A stretch of 64,000 nt of DNA from Enterovibrio norvegicus DSM 15893 (GTDB lineage: Bacteria > Pseudomonadota > Gammaproteobacteria > Enterobacterales > Vibrionaceae). Below the pieces are notes generated by a model. That model was given only the letters and a program-made list of their open reading frames with translations, ran no database searches and was not told where the DNA came from. The stretch spans positions 1 through 64,000 of the forward strand of contig NZ_FOWR01000002.1 in the NCBI RefSeq assembly GCF_900115495.1, given 5' to 3'. The translations under genes were made by a program, and so were the position numbers. Within the stretch, counting starts at the first letter, position 1. Every line of letters begins with the position of its first letter. Positions 1 through 7,791 of this stretch are shown piece by piece.

Positions 1-300
1 CCACAAATCGGCAAATCGTGGCGCAATCACTGGGAAAACCTTAATACGTTATTCAATTATCCTGATGATATTCGCAAAGCGATATACACCACCAATGCGA
101 TTGAATCGCTCAACAGCGTTATCCGTAGGGCTATCAAAAAGCGAAAAGTATTCCCAAGTGATGATGCGGCAAGGAAGATGGTGTACCTGGCCATCAAGGA
201 CGCCAGCAAGAAATGGACGATGCCGATTCGAAACTGGCGCCAGGCGATGAGTCGATTTATTATCGAGTTCGGGGAACGCCTCGAAAAGCATATTAATTAA
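1..300 (+). CDS. IS256-family transposase, C-terminal fragment (cut by window edge)
   Basis: The frame is open from base 1 to a TAA at 298-300 and gives 99 residues. The stretch YTTNAIESLNSVIRRAIKKR is the typical C-terminal part of IS256/mutator-type DDE transposases, including the region of the last catalytic Glu (AIESLN). It would catalyse transposition of its own element. The start lies outside the window, so whether the full gene is intact cannot be judged. No frameshift is visible in the part present. Family call is firm; the specific IS name is not known. Confidence 0.88.
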   Translation, partial: PQIGKSWRNHWENLNTLFNYPDDIRKAIYTTNAIESLNSVIRRAIKKRKVFPSDDAARKMVYLAIKDASKKWTMPIRNWRQAMSRFIIEFGERLEKHIN

Positions 301-331
301 ATGGCAGTTACACAGAATCTGTTACAGGCTC
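1..331 (+). mobile_element. Right part of an IS256-type insertion sequence
   Basis: Just after the transposase stop, 303-331 begins GGCAGTTACACAGAATCTGT. Its reverse complement ends in ACAGATTCTGTGTAACTGCC, the style of terminal inverted repeat seen in IS256 relatives. The element therefore probably ends near 331, and 332-339 (AGAAGGAA) would be the candidate 8-bp target duplication. The left end is outside the window, so the pairing cannot be checked. Confidence 0.7.
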
Positions 332-366
332 AGAAGGAATGCGACGCTAAGCCCCACTATCTTTTT

Positions 367-435
367 CTCGCTTCTCGCTTCTCGCTTCTCGCTTCTCGCT
401 TCTCGCTTCTCGCTTCTCGCTTCTCGCTTCTCGCT
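367..435. repeat. Tandem 7-bp repeat, about 10 copies of CTCGCTT
   Basis: The unit CTCGCTT repeats perfectly nine times from 367 to 429, followed by a partial copy. The array touches the nasA stop codon (complement of 436-438) and fills the space between nasA and the IS end. Because it lies just beyond the stop, a change in copy number would leave the NasA protein intact unless it crosses into the stop codon. It looks like a slippage-prone microsatellite. Confidence 0.93.
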
Positions 436-3156
436 CTATCCTGCTTTTCGTTGCGCCAACTTGCGTGCACAGACGCGATCGACAATGTTGCCTATCTCTG
501 CGGTACAACTGCCACAACCGGTGCCTGCGAGCGTTTGGTTGCTGACGTCTTGAACACTTTCCGCATTGCCGTCTATTAATGCGACTTCAATGGTATCCAA
601 CGACACCTGTTTACAGGCACAAACAATTGGGGAGCGGGCGGCCAGCGAACCTGAGAGAAAGGCGTGAATGTCTTGGCTATCAAATTGACTGGCGAGAAGC
701 TGTGATATGTCTGGCTGTTCACTTTCTTGCTTGAGCGGAAAGGCTGAGAATGCAAATAGTGGTGTTTTGTTCTGATAAGTCACAACACGACGTCCATGCT
801 CTGCGTTGCCATGAATCAGTGCTGCGTTCTCAGATGCAGCCAAGGTCATGAACCTCGGGGGTACCGATCTGCAAGTCTCTTTGAATTGAAAGCGGTATAG
901 ATAACCCCCTTCTATGGCTTGAAGTACCCAATAGTCTGCATCGAAAGTATGGAGCTGTTGCTTGGTGAGGCGTCTTTTTGTGACCAAGCTGCCCGCGCTT
1001 TGCATCATCAAAGGTTTGATAGATACCGGCGTTGCTTTAAATTCGGGTTGACCCGAAATGGGGTCGGTGTGTGCGGGGATCACCGCCGTTACCTTTCCAC
1101 CGGAGCAATTCATCTTGTTCCAGTGGATCGGCGCGAAGCTCTGTCCCGGAATCACGCGATTGGTCACGTGGGCTTTAAAAACCTGCTCGCCGACATGGCT
1201 CATCACATTAACCAACTGGCCTTCTTTGATGCCCCTGTCTGTCGCATCGAACGGGTTGATTTCGATAATGGGCTCGATGGTATGGGCGTTTAATGCCGCA
1301 GAAAGCCCTGTACGCGTCATGGTGTGCCATTGGTCTCTATTTCGCCCTGAGTTAAGGATCATGCTGTATTGCGGTGTAATCGGGCTTACAGGCGCTTTGT
1401 GCTCAACGGCAATAAACCGCGCTTTTCCATCCGGTGTGGAAAAATCCCCTTGGGTGAAAAGACGCCCCGACGCAATGTCATTGCTCACGATGGGCCAGCG
1501 CGTCGGCGGGAACGTGTTGTAATCGTCGACGGACAATCCTTTCAGCGCGGAGAGGTTTAGCTTCCGTTTTGTCGCATCACCGTCTTGGTTTCCGATCGTC
1601 GTCATCGCTACATATTCTTGGAAAATGTGCGCTTCCGTTGGGTAATCGAAGGCTTGGTGAAATCCCATGCGTTTGCCCACTTCACTCACGATCCACCAGT
1701 CAGGTTTCCCTTCTCCCGGCGTTGGCAGCAATCGACGCTGGCGCGAAATCATGCGTTCTGAGTTAGTGACTGTGCCGGATTTTTCGCTCCAACCTTGTGC
1801 TGGTAATTTTACGTGGGCGTAATCCAGTGTCTCGGACGTCGACACACAATCAGACACGATAACCAGCGGGCATTTCTTTAAAATCTGCGCAATTCGGTCA
1901 CTGTCAGGCAGGCTGACTGCAGGGTTTGTTGCCATCACCCATAACGCTTTTATTTTCCCACTCTCAATGGCATCGAACATGTCGATGGCTTTCAGACCTT
2001 GTTGCGTGGCCAATCGGTCGGTTTGCCAAAAATCACTGACCAACGCCGAGTGCTCAGCGTTGCCAAACTCCAAGTGCGCGGCGAGCGTGTTGGCAAGTCC
2101 GCCAACTTCGCGCCCACCCATGGCATTGGGTTGACCCGTGATGGAAAAGGGGGTGCTGCCAGGAAGCCCAACGCGCCCAGTGGCGATGTGACAATTCAAA
2201 ATACTGTTGGCATTGTCCGTGCCACTGGTGGATTGATTCACACCTTGAGAGAACATGGTGACGGTTCTGACATGTTGGCGAAACAGGCGGTAAAAGGTCT
2301 CGATGTCTGACAGTTTTAACCCGGTCGCTCCAGCCACAGCAGTCACTGTATTAAAACGTTGTGCTTGTGTGAGTGCGTCATCTAACCCTGTCGTGTGGTT
2401 GGCAATGTAACCTTGATTGAGTTGTCCATGCTTGGCGAGATCGGCCAGCAAACCATTGAACAGCGCGATGTCGCTGCCGGGCGTCAGTGGGAGGTGCAAG
2501 TCCGCGATTTCACAGGTACTGGTTCTACGCGGATCGATGACCACAACTTTGGTTCCGCGTGCCTCTTTCGCGGCTTTTAAGCGTTGATACAGCACGGGAT
2601 GACACCAAGCGAGGTTTGATCCAACCAAAACGACGAGATCTGCAATCTCAAGATCTTCATACGTGCCGGGAACACAATCTTCCCCAAAGGCGCGTTTGTG
2701 ACCAGCAACAGCAGAGGCCATGCAGAGACGAGAATTGGTGTCGATGTTGGCTGAACCAATGAAGCCTTTCATCAACTTGTTGACGACATAGTAGTCCTCG
2801 GTCAGAAGTTGTCCAGACACATAGAATGCGACGGCATCGTGGCCATGTTCGTCGATGATATCGTTGAGAGAGGTCGCAACATGGTTAAGCGCAGTGTTCC
2901 ATGTCGTTGCTTCTCCCTCTATGGAAGGGGTAAGTAATCGCCCTTCAGTCGTGACGGTGTCACCGAGTGATAATCCTTTGGAGCAGAGTCGGCCTAGGTT
3001 AGCAGGGTGGGATTCATCCCCTCTAACGTCGAGTTTTCCGGATGCATTAACCTTGGCTTCGATGCCGCAACCGACACCACAATAGGCGCACGTAGACTTG
3101 ATCCATTCGCTTTTGTCTTTCTCTGATGTGGTTTGGATATTTGTCACTTCACTCAC
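436..3156 (-). CDS. nasA: Assimilatory nitrate reductase catalytic subunit
   Basis: 906 residues, starting at a GTG (3156) behind AGGGA. It reduces nitrate to nitrite in the cytoplasm using a molybdopterin cofactor. N-terminal Cys23, Cys26 and Cys30 (CAYCGVGC) plus the Cys in RLCSKG near 58 form the 4Fe-4S site of the MopB family. The molybdopterin oxidoreductase domain and the dinucleotide-binding domain follow. The last ~70 residues hold a BFD-like [2Fe-2S] domain (CACKQ...GCGSC), typical of the long NasA form. No signal peptide, which fits assimilation rather than periplasmic respiration. It is divergent from cobA-nirBD, and a sigma-54-like promoter sits 45 bp upstream. Confidence 0.95.
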   Translation of the reverse strand: MSEVTNIQTTSEKDKSEWIKSTCAYCGVGCGIEAKVNASGKLDVRGDESHPANLGRLCSKGLSLGDTVTTEGRLLTPSIEGEATTWNTALNHVATSLNDIIDEHGHDAVAFYVSGQLLTEDYYVVNKLMKGFIGSANIDTNSRLCMASAVAGHKRAFGEDCVPGTYEDLEIADLVVLVGSNLAWCHPVLYQRLKAAKEARGTKVVVIDPRRTSTCEIADLHLPLTPGSDIALFNGLLADLAKHGQLNQGYIANHTTGLDDALTQAQRFNTVTAVAGATGLKLSDIETFYRLFRQHVRTVTMFSQGVNQSTSGTDNANSILNCHIATGRVGLPGSTPFSITGQPNAMGGREVGGLANTLAAHLEFGNAEHSALVSDFWQTDRLATQQGLKAIDMFDAIESGKIKALWVMATNPAVSLPDSDRIAQILKKCPLVIVSDCVSTSETLDYAHVKLPAQGWSEKSGTVTNSERMISRQRRLLPTPGEGKPDWWIVSEVGKRMGFHQAFDYPTEAHIFQEYVAMTTIGNQDGDATKRKLNLSALKGLSVDDYNTFPPTRWPIVSNDIASGRLFTQGDFSTPDGKARFIAVEHKAPVSPITPQYSMILNSGRNRDQWHTMTRTGLSAALNAHTIEPIIEINPFDATDRGIKEGQLVNVMSHVGEQVFKAHVTNRVIPGQSFAPIHWNKMNCSGGKVTAVIPAHTDPISGQPEFKATPVSIKPLMMQSAGSLVTKRRLTKQQLHTFDADYWVLQAIEGGYLYRFQFKETCRSVPPRFMTLAASENAALIHGNAEHGRRVVTYQNKTPLFAFSAFPLKQESEQPDISQLLASQFDSQDIHAFLSGSLAARSPIVCACKQVSLDTIEVALIDGNAESVQDVSNQTLAGTGCGSCTAEIGNIVDRVCARKLAQRKAG

Positions 3157-3198
3157 CTATCCCTGTTTCATTTCTTATTTGTTTGCGAGTAATACACA

Positions 3199-3213
3199 GC
3201 AAATAACGCGCCA
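3199..3213 (-). promoter_or_regulatory. Sigma-54-type promoter for nasA
   Basis: On the minus strand this reads TGGCGC-N5-TTGC, with the invariant GG and GC ten bases apart. Only one position differs from the TGGCAC-N5-TTGC consensus. It lies about 45 bp upstream of the nasA GTG, a normal distance for a transcription start. Found by inspection. Confidence 0.68.
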
Positions 3214-3303
3214 ATTTCAATATTGGTAAAAATAACAGTGGCATATTTGGAATGAATGCGGGTTTCTTACGTTAAAAGAATGATGTGGTTGAACTTTTCT
3301 CTC

Positions 3304-3320
3304 TGCGCCAAGAAAGTGCG
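3304..3320. promoter_or_regulatory. NtrC-type site, weaker copy
   Basis: TGCGC-N7-GTGCG, one mismatch per half from the NtrC palindrome TGCAC-N7-GTGCA. Its centre is 72 bp from the stronger site at 3376, close to seven helical turns, as expected for cooperating enhancer sites. Confidence 0.55.
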
Positions 3321-3375
3321 AACAATGAAAACTATTAATAGTTTCTGTTCATTCTGGTTCAATGCAATAAAAAGG

Positions 3376-3392
3376 TGCACGCAAAAAGTGCA
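3376..3392. promoter_or_regulatory. NtrC-type enhancer site
   Basis: TGCACGCAAAAAGTGCA is a perfect TGCAC-N7-GTGCA palindrome, matching the known NtrC consensus. It lies about 125 bp upstream of the plus-strand sigma-54 promoter and about 180 bp from the nasA promoter, so it could serve both. Confidence 0.72.
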
Positions 3393-3503
3393 CTTCAATA
3401 AATCACTGCAAGCGATTTTAATTGTTAATGATGAGAGTGTGAAAATAAATAAATAATATAAAACATGGTCTTATAATTTTTTTCATCTCGTGTTTGGCTG
3501 TGG

Positions 3504-3519
3504 TGGCACTCTACTTGCT
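3504..3519 (+). promoter_or_regulatory. Sigma-54 promoter for cobA-nirBD
   Basis: TGGCACTCTACTTGCT is a perfect -24/-12 element (TGGCAC-N5-TTGC, GG-N10-GC). It lies 113 bp upstream of the cobA start, leaving a leader of about 100 bases. It implies activation by an enhancer-binding protein such as NtrC under nitrogen limitation. Confidence 0.82.
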
Positions 3520-3631
3520 CTATTGATAAAAAATAGAAAGCGATGGATTAATAAAAGACGCATTCGTAAGCATAGAGGCGTGTTTATTTCTTTTACTTGA
3601 ATTATCGCATGGATGTATTGGTGAGGTCAGG

Positions 3632-4573
3632 ATGGCAAATCGCACATATTCAATTATGCCAAATAAACAGTCTTATATACTCGAAGGTCGTGAAGGGTTA
3701 TTAAGGCAAGCACGTGTCGCCGCTATTTCATCAAGCGTTTTTGATGGCGTGAATAGCAAGAAAGCGAAACCCGAAGAGAGCCAGCGCAAGGTTGGCACTG
3801 TCTTTCTGGTTGGTGCAGGTCCAGGCGACCCAGATTTACTGACCATCAAAGCGTTACGTTGCATTCAACAGGCCGATGTTGTCGTGTATGACCGACTCGT
3901 CAGCCCAGAAATTCTCTCGCTCATTCCTTCAGACAAAGACATTTTGTACGTCGGTAAAGCCAAGGGCGAGCACAGTGTCCCCCAGAATGATACCAACGCC
4001 TTGCTGGTTGAATTGGCGCAGCGTGGAAAAAATGTTTGCCGATTAAAAGGTGGAGACGCTTTTGTCTTTGGCCGAGGCGGGGAAGAAATGCAGACCCTGC
4101 ATCAGGAAGACATTCAAGTGGAAGTCATTCCTGGGATCACAGCCGCTTCCGGCTGCACCAGCTATGCAGGTATTCCTCTTACGCATCGCGGTTTATCACA
4201 AGGTTGTACCTTGGTGACAGCGCATGCCGAAAAAGATTTGTCAGTGAACTGGAACGCACTTGCCGCTTTGGATCACACCTTGGTGTTCTACATGGGGCTG
4301 TCGAAGCTGTCCCTCATCAGCGAAGAACTCTCTCAAGCCGGTTTGTCTTCAACAACGCCTGTCGCGGTGATCGAGAAAGGGTGTACCGCTGACCAGCGCG
4401 TATTTATCAGTGACCTTGCCACGATCAAGGATGCCATCAAGCACGAAGCGGTAGTGTCGCCGTCATTGATTGTCGTGGGCAAGGTTGTCTCGCTGGCAAA
4501 GGAATTGGATTGGTTTATTACGCAGACCACAGAACATCTCGACATAGAGCAACTTGAAAAGCTTTCTGCATAA
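3632..4573 (+). CDS. cobA: Uroporphyrinogen-III C-methyltransferase
   Basis: 313 residues; the start follows GAGG. It is the SAM-dependent methylase (SUMT) that makes precorrin-2, the precursor of the siroheme in nitrite reductase. The glycine-rich signature VGAGPGDPDLLTIKA and the GGDAFVFGRGGEE loop are both present. There is an N-terminal extension of about 50 residues before the catalytic domain compared with the usual ~260-residue enzyme. It lacks the CysG-type dehydrogenase/ferrochelatase domain. Ten bases separate it from nirB, so the two are co-transcribed and this copy is probably dedicated to NirB maturation. Confidence 0.93.
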   Translation: MANRTYSIMPNKQSYILEGREGLLRQARVAAISSSVFDGVNSKKAKPEESQRKVGTVFLVGAGPGDPDLLTIKALRCIQQADVVVYDRLVSPEILSLIPSDKDILYVGKAKGEHSVPQNDTNALLVELAQRGKNVCRLKGGDAFVFGRGGEEMQTLHQEDIQVEVIPGITAASGCTSYAGIPLTHRGLSQGCTLVTAHAEKDLSVNWNALAALDHTLVFYMGLSKLSLISEELSQAGLSSTTPVAVIEKGCTADQRVFISDLATIKDAIKHEAVVSPSLIVVGKVVSLAKELDWFITQTTEHLDIEQLEKLSA

Positions 4574-4583
4574 GGATTTGAGC

Positions 4584-7175
4584 ATGGAAAAGAAACGTAT
4601 TGTCGTTATTGGCAACGGTATGGTGGGGCATCGATTCATCGACGAACTGTCCCAGAAAAACAGCGACATTCAGTTTGACGATGCTCCGTATGAGATCATG
4701 ACCTTTTCAGAAGAACCGCGCTTAGCGTATGACCGCGTCCAACTCAGCAGCTTCTTTAGCGGCAAAGATGCCGACGATCTCATGCTGACCAGCGAAAACG
4801 AATACAAAGAGAAAGGCATCACGTACTTTCTGAACGAGAAAGTGGTGTCTATTCAGCGCGAGAATAAATTGGTGGTTACAGACCAAGGTCGCGAGATTGC
4901 TTACGACAGCTTGGTGCTTGCCACAGGCTCATACCCGTTTGTCCCACCCATTCCTGGTAACGAGCAGCCGCATTGCCATGTGTATCGCACGATCGAAGAT
5001 TTAGAAGCCATTCGCGCTTCCGGCGACAGCAGCAAAATTGGGGTGGTCATCGGGGGTGGGCTGTTGGGCTTAGAAGCGGCAAATGCCATTCAAAATATGG
5101 GGCTGGAAACCCATGTGGTGGAGTTTGCTCCACGTCTGATGGCGGTGCAGTTGGATGAAGGCGGTGGCGAGCTGCTGAAACAGAAAATTACGGCATTAGG
5201 CGTGAATGTTCACACCGAAAAAGCCACGCAAAGCATCACGAAAGGCGATACATGTCGCTACAAACTTTCCTTTGCAGATGGCACAGAACTTGAGACTGAT
5301 ATGGTGGTGTTCTCTGCCGGAATCCGCCCTCAAGATGAACTCGCTAAAGCCCATGATCTGACCTTGGGCGAGCGCGGCGGTATCGTCATTAACAATCAAT
5401 GCCAAACCAACGATAGCGACATTTACGCCATTGGTGAATGTGCGCTTTGGGAAGGCAAGATCTTTGGCTTAGTCGCGCCGGGTTACCAAATGGCCAAGGT
5501 TGCGGTCGCGTCAATTTGCGGCACCGAGGCAGAGTTTAAAGGTGCTGACATGAGCACCAAACTCAAATTGTTGGGTGTGGATGTTGCCAGTATCGGTGAT
5601 GCGCAAGGCTCAACGCCGGGTGCGCAGTCTTACACCTTCTCGGATGGTATTGAGCAAGTCTACAAACGCATCATCGTTTCTGAAGATGGAAAAACCTTGC
5701 TAGGCGCAGTGCTGGTGGGTGATGTCGAAAGCTACCCGAACCTATTACAAACCATGCTAAATGGCTTGCCTCTTCCAGAGTTCCCTTCAGTGTTACTCCT
5801 GTCTAATGACGCAGCAGACAGTGATGCTGGATCGGCAGGGTTAGCGACCTTGCCGGATGAAGCGCAGATTTGTTCGTGTTATGACGTAACCAAAGGATGC
5901 ATTAAAACGGCAGTGGCATCAGGTTGCACCACCATGGCAGATCTGAAAGCGGAAACCAAAGCCTCAACGGGGTGTGGCGGCTGTGCGGCGCTGACCAAGC
6001 AAGTTATGGATGCAGAGCTTGCCGCGCTTGGGCATGAGGTAAATAACAACCTGTGTGAGCACTTTGAGTATACGCGCCAAGAATTGGCGGACATTGTTCG
6101 CATCAAGAAAATTAAGACCTTCGATGAGTTGTTAGACAGCCACGGTAAGGGGCTGGGCTGTGACGTATGTAAGCCGACCGTCGGGTCGATCTTGGCGTCA
6201 TTCTGGAACGACTATGTGTTGAAAAACGAGCACATGGGGCTGCAAGACACCAATGATATATACCTTGGTAACATGCAAAAAGACGGCACCTATTCCGTCG
6301 TGCCACGTGTTGCGGGCGGTGAAATCACCCCCGACAAATTGATTGTGCTAGGGCAAGTCGCGAAAGACTACAACCTCTACACCAAAGTGACGGGCGGTCA
6401 GCGCATTGATTTGTTCGGCGCGCAGTTACATGAACTGCCAGAAATTTGGAAGATTCTCGTCGACGCAGGGTTTGAAACTGGCCATGCCTACGGGAAATCG
6501 GTGCGAACGGTGAAATCTTGTGTCGGTTCTACATGGTGTCGCTACGGTGTGGATGACAGTGTGGGCTTCGCCATCAACATCGAAGACCGCTACAAAGGGC
6601 TTCGCTCGCCCCACAAACTGAAATTTGCCGTGTCAGGCTGTACGCGCGAATGTGCCGAAGCCCAATCGAAAGACATTGGCATCATCGCAACAGAAAACGG
6701 CTGGAACCTGTATGTTTGTGGCAACGGCGGCATGCGCCCGCGCCACGCAGATTTGTTCGCGTCCGACCTTGATCGTGAAACCCTGATCAAATACATCGAC
6801 CGCATTTTGATGTTCTACATCCGCACCGCAGACCGTTTGCAGCGCACCTCTGTGTGGCTGGAAAACCTTGAAGGTGGATTGGACTATCTCAAGCAAGTGG
6901 TGATTGAAGACAAGCTCGCCATTGGTGAAGAGTTGGAAGCAGAGATGGCAGCCAGCCTCGGTCAGTACCAATGTGAATGGAAAACCACCATCGAATCACC
7001 AGAAAAACTCAAACGCTTCCAGCATTTCATTAACAGTGACCAAGCTGACAGTGGTTTGAAATACATCACGGAGCGTGGGCAGAGAGTGCCTGCACCTACA
7101 GTGCAAATTTTAGAGCCGACGAAGGTCGCGGCAGAACCAGAAAAACGCATTGATGTTGTAGAAATTGAAGGGTAG
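4584..7175 (+). CDS. nirB: NADH-dependent nitrite reductase large subunit
   Basis: 863 residues from ATG 4584 with AAGGA seven bases upstream; an earlier in-frame ATG at 4554 overlaps cobA and lacks such a site. It reduces nitrite to ammonium in the cytoplasm. Order of parts: FAD site (VVIGNGMVGHRF), NAD(P)H site (GVVIGGGLLGLEAA near 150), BFD [2Fe-2S] domain (CSCYDVTKGC...GCGGC, about 415-465), then the sulfite/nitrite reductase halves. The siroheme/4Fe-4S cysteines lie in SCVGSTWCRYG, SGCTRECAEA and YVCGNGGMRP. Length is normal for the family. The stop is 10 bp before nirD. Confidence 0.96.
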   Translation: MEKKRIVVIGNGMVGHRFIDELSQKNSDIQFDDAPYEIMTFSEEPRLAYDRVQLSSFFSGKDADDLMLTSENEYKEKGITYFLNEKVVSIQRENKLVVTDQGREIAYDSLVLATGSYPFVPPIPGNEQPHCHVYRTIEDLEAIRASGDSSKIGVVIGGGLLGLEAANAIQNMGLETHVVEFAPRLMAVQLDEGGGELLKQKITALGVNVHTEKATQSITKGDTCRYKLSFADGTELETDMVVFSAGIRPQDELAKAHDLTLGERGGIVINNQCQTNDSDIYAIGECALWEGKIFGLVAPGYQMAKVAVASICGTEAEFKGADMSTKLKLLGVDVASIGDAQGSTPGAQSYTFSDGIEQVYKRIIVSEDGKTLLGAVLVGDVESYPNLLQTMLNGLPLPEFPSVLLLSNDAADSDAGSAGLATLPDEAQICSCYDVTKGCIKTAVASGCTTMADLKAETKASTGCGGCAALTKQVMDAELAALGHEVNNNLCEHFEYTRQELADIVRIKKIKTFDELLDSHGKGLGCDVCKPTVGSILASFWNDYVLKNEHMGLQDTNDIYLGNMQKDGTYSVVPRVAGGEITPDKLIVLGQVAKDYNLYTKVTGGQRIDLFGAQLHELPEIWKILVDAGFETGHAYGKSVRTVKSCVGSTWCRYGVDDSVGFAINIEDRYKGLRSPHKLKFAVSGCTRECAEAQSKDIGIIATENGWNLYVCGNGGMRPRHADLFASDLDRETLIKYIDRILMFYIRTADRLQRTSVWLENLEGGLDYLKQVVIEDKLAIGEELEAEMAASLGQYQCEWKTTIESPEKLKRFQHFINSDQADSGLKYITERGQRVPAPTVQILEPTKVAAEPEKRIDVVEIEG

Positions 7176-7185
7176 GAGCGGCGAC

Positions 7186-7524
7186 ATGTATCAGTGGCAA
7201 ACCATTTGCGATAAGACAGATTTGGTAGAGAACACGGGTATTTGTGCCCTGTTTAACGACAAGCAGGTCGCCATCTTTCTCTGCGGAAAAACCGACACGC
7301 TTTACGCGATCGACAACTTTGATCCGATTGGGAAAGCGAACGTGCTGTCGCGCGGGCTTCTCGGGTCAATTGGCGAAAAAACCGTGATTGCCTCTCCGCT
7401 GTATAAACAGCACTTTTGCCTCACTAGTGGAGAGTGCATTGAGGACGAATCCGTGTCGGTCATTACCTATCCCGTTCGACAGCATGACGGTGCTGTCCAA
7501 TTAGGAACGCTGAATATCGAATAA
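7186..7524 (+). CDS. nirD: Nitrite reductase small subunit
   Basis: 112 residues from ATG 7186, with AGGAG overlapping the nirB stop. It has the Rieske-like fold of NirD (WQTICDKTDL..., SPLYKQHFCLTSGECIED). The two His/Cys pairs of true Rieske proteins are not kept, as is usual for NirD. It partners NirB in NADH-dependent nitrite reduction. Translation is likely coupled to nirB. Confidence 0.93.
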   Translation: MYQWQTICDKTDLVENTGICALFNDKQVAIFLCGKTDTLYAIDNFDPIGKANVLSRGLLGSIGEKTVIASPLYKQHFCLTSGECIEDESVSVITYPVRQHDGAVQLGTLNIE

Positions 7525-7573
7525 ACCGATGCTCACGCTCTGTGGATGCAAGCGGCATCGATGGAGCGTTAAT

Positions 7574-7630
7574 AGACAGTGTTCGTCTTCGCAGCGAAAT
7601 AGGGTGTAACCGCACTGTCTTCTTTTCCTT
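7574..7630 (+). terminator. Hairpin between nirD and the nitrate transporter
   Basis: AGACAGTG (7574-7581) pairs with CACTGTCT (7613-7620), followed by TCTTTTCCTT. The long loop holds smaller complementary parts. It could be a weak terminator or attenuator that lowers transporter transcription relative to nirBD. Found by eye; no folding energy was computed. Confidence 0.4.
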
Positions 7631-7791
7631 ATTAGGTTGTTGTTTTTAAAACCCCGTGCTTTGACGCTCTCAGTGCAAACCATGGTGGGGAAAGTGCGCC
7701 CAAAATAAGGGAAAAATGAAAAGCCAAAGACATGAAAGCTGCAGAATTAAAACGTTGCAGTTCAAAGGATTATTAATTAACGAGGACAGGA

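Noticed and set aside
301-579. 92-codon plus-strand frame across the heptamer array
   Set aside because: Its residues are a translated microsatellite (SRFSLLA repeats) and it overlaps nasA antisense; no ribosome site.
3256-3456. 66-codon frame in the nasA/cobA gap
   Set aside because: It covers the NtrC-type sites and has no ribosome site or recognisable protein pattern.
7690-7705. Sigma-54-like element (TGG...GTGC) before the nitrate transporter
   Set aside because: Only the GG-N10-GC spacing fits; the remaining bases match poorly.
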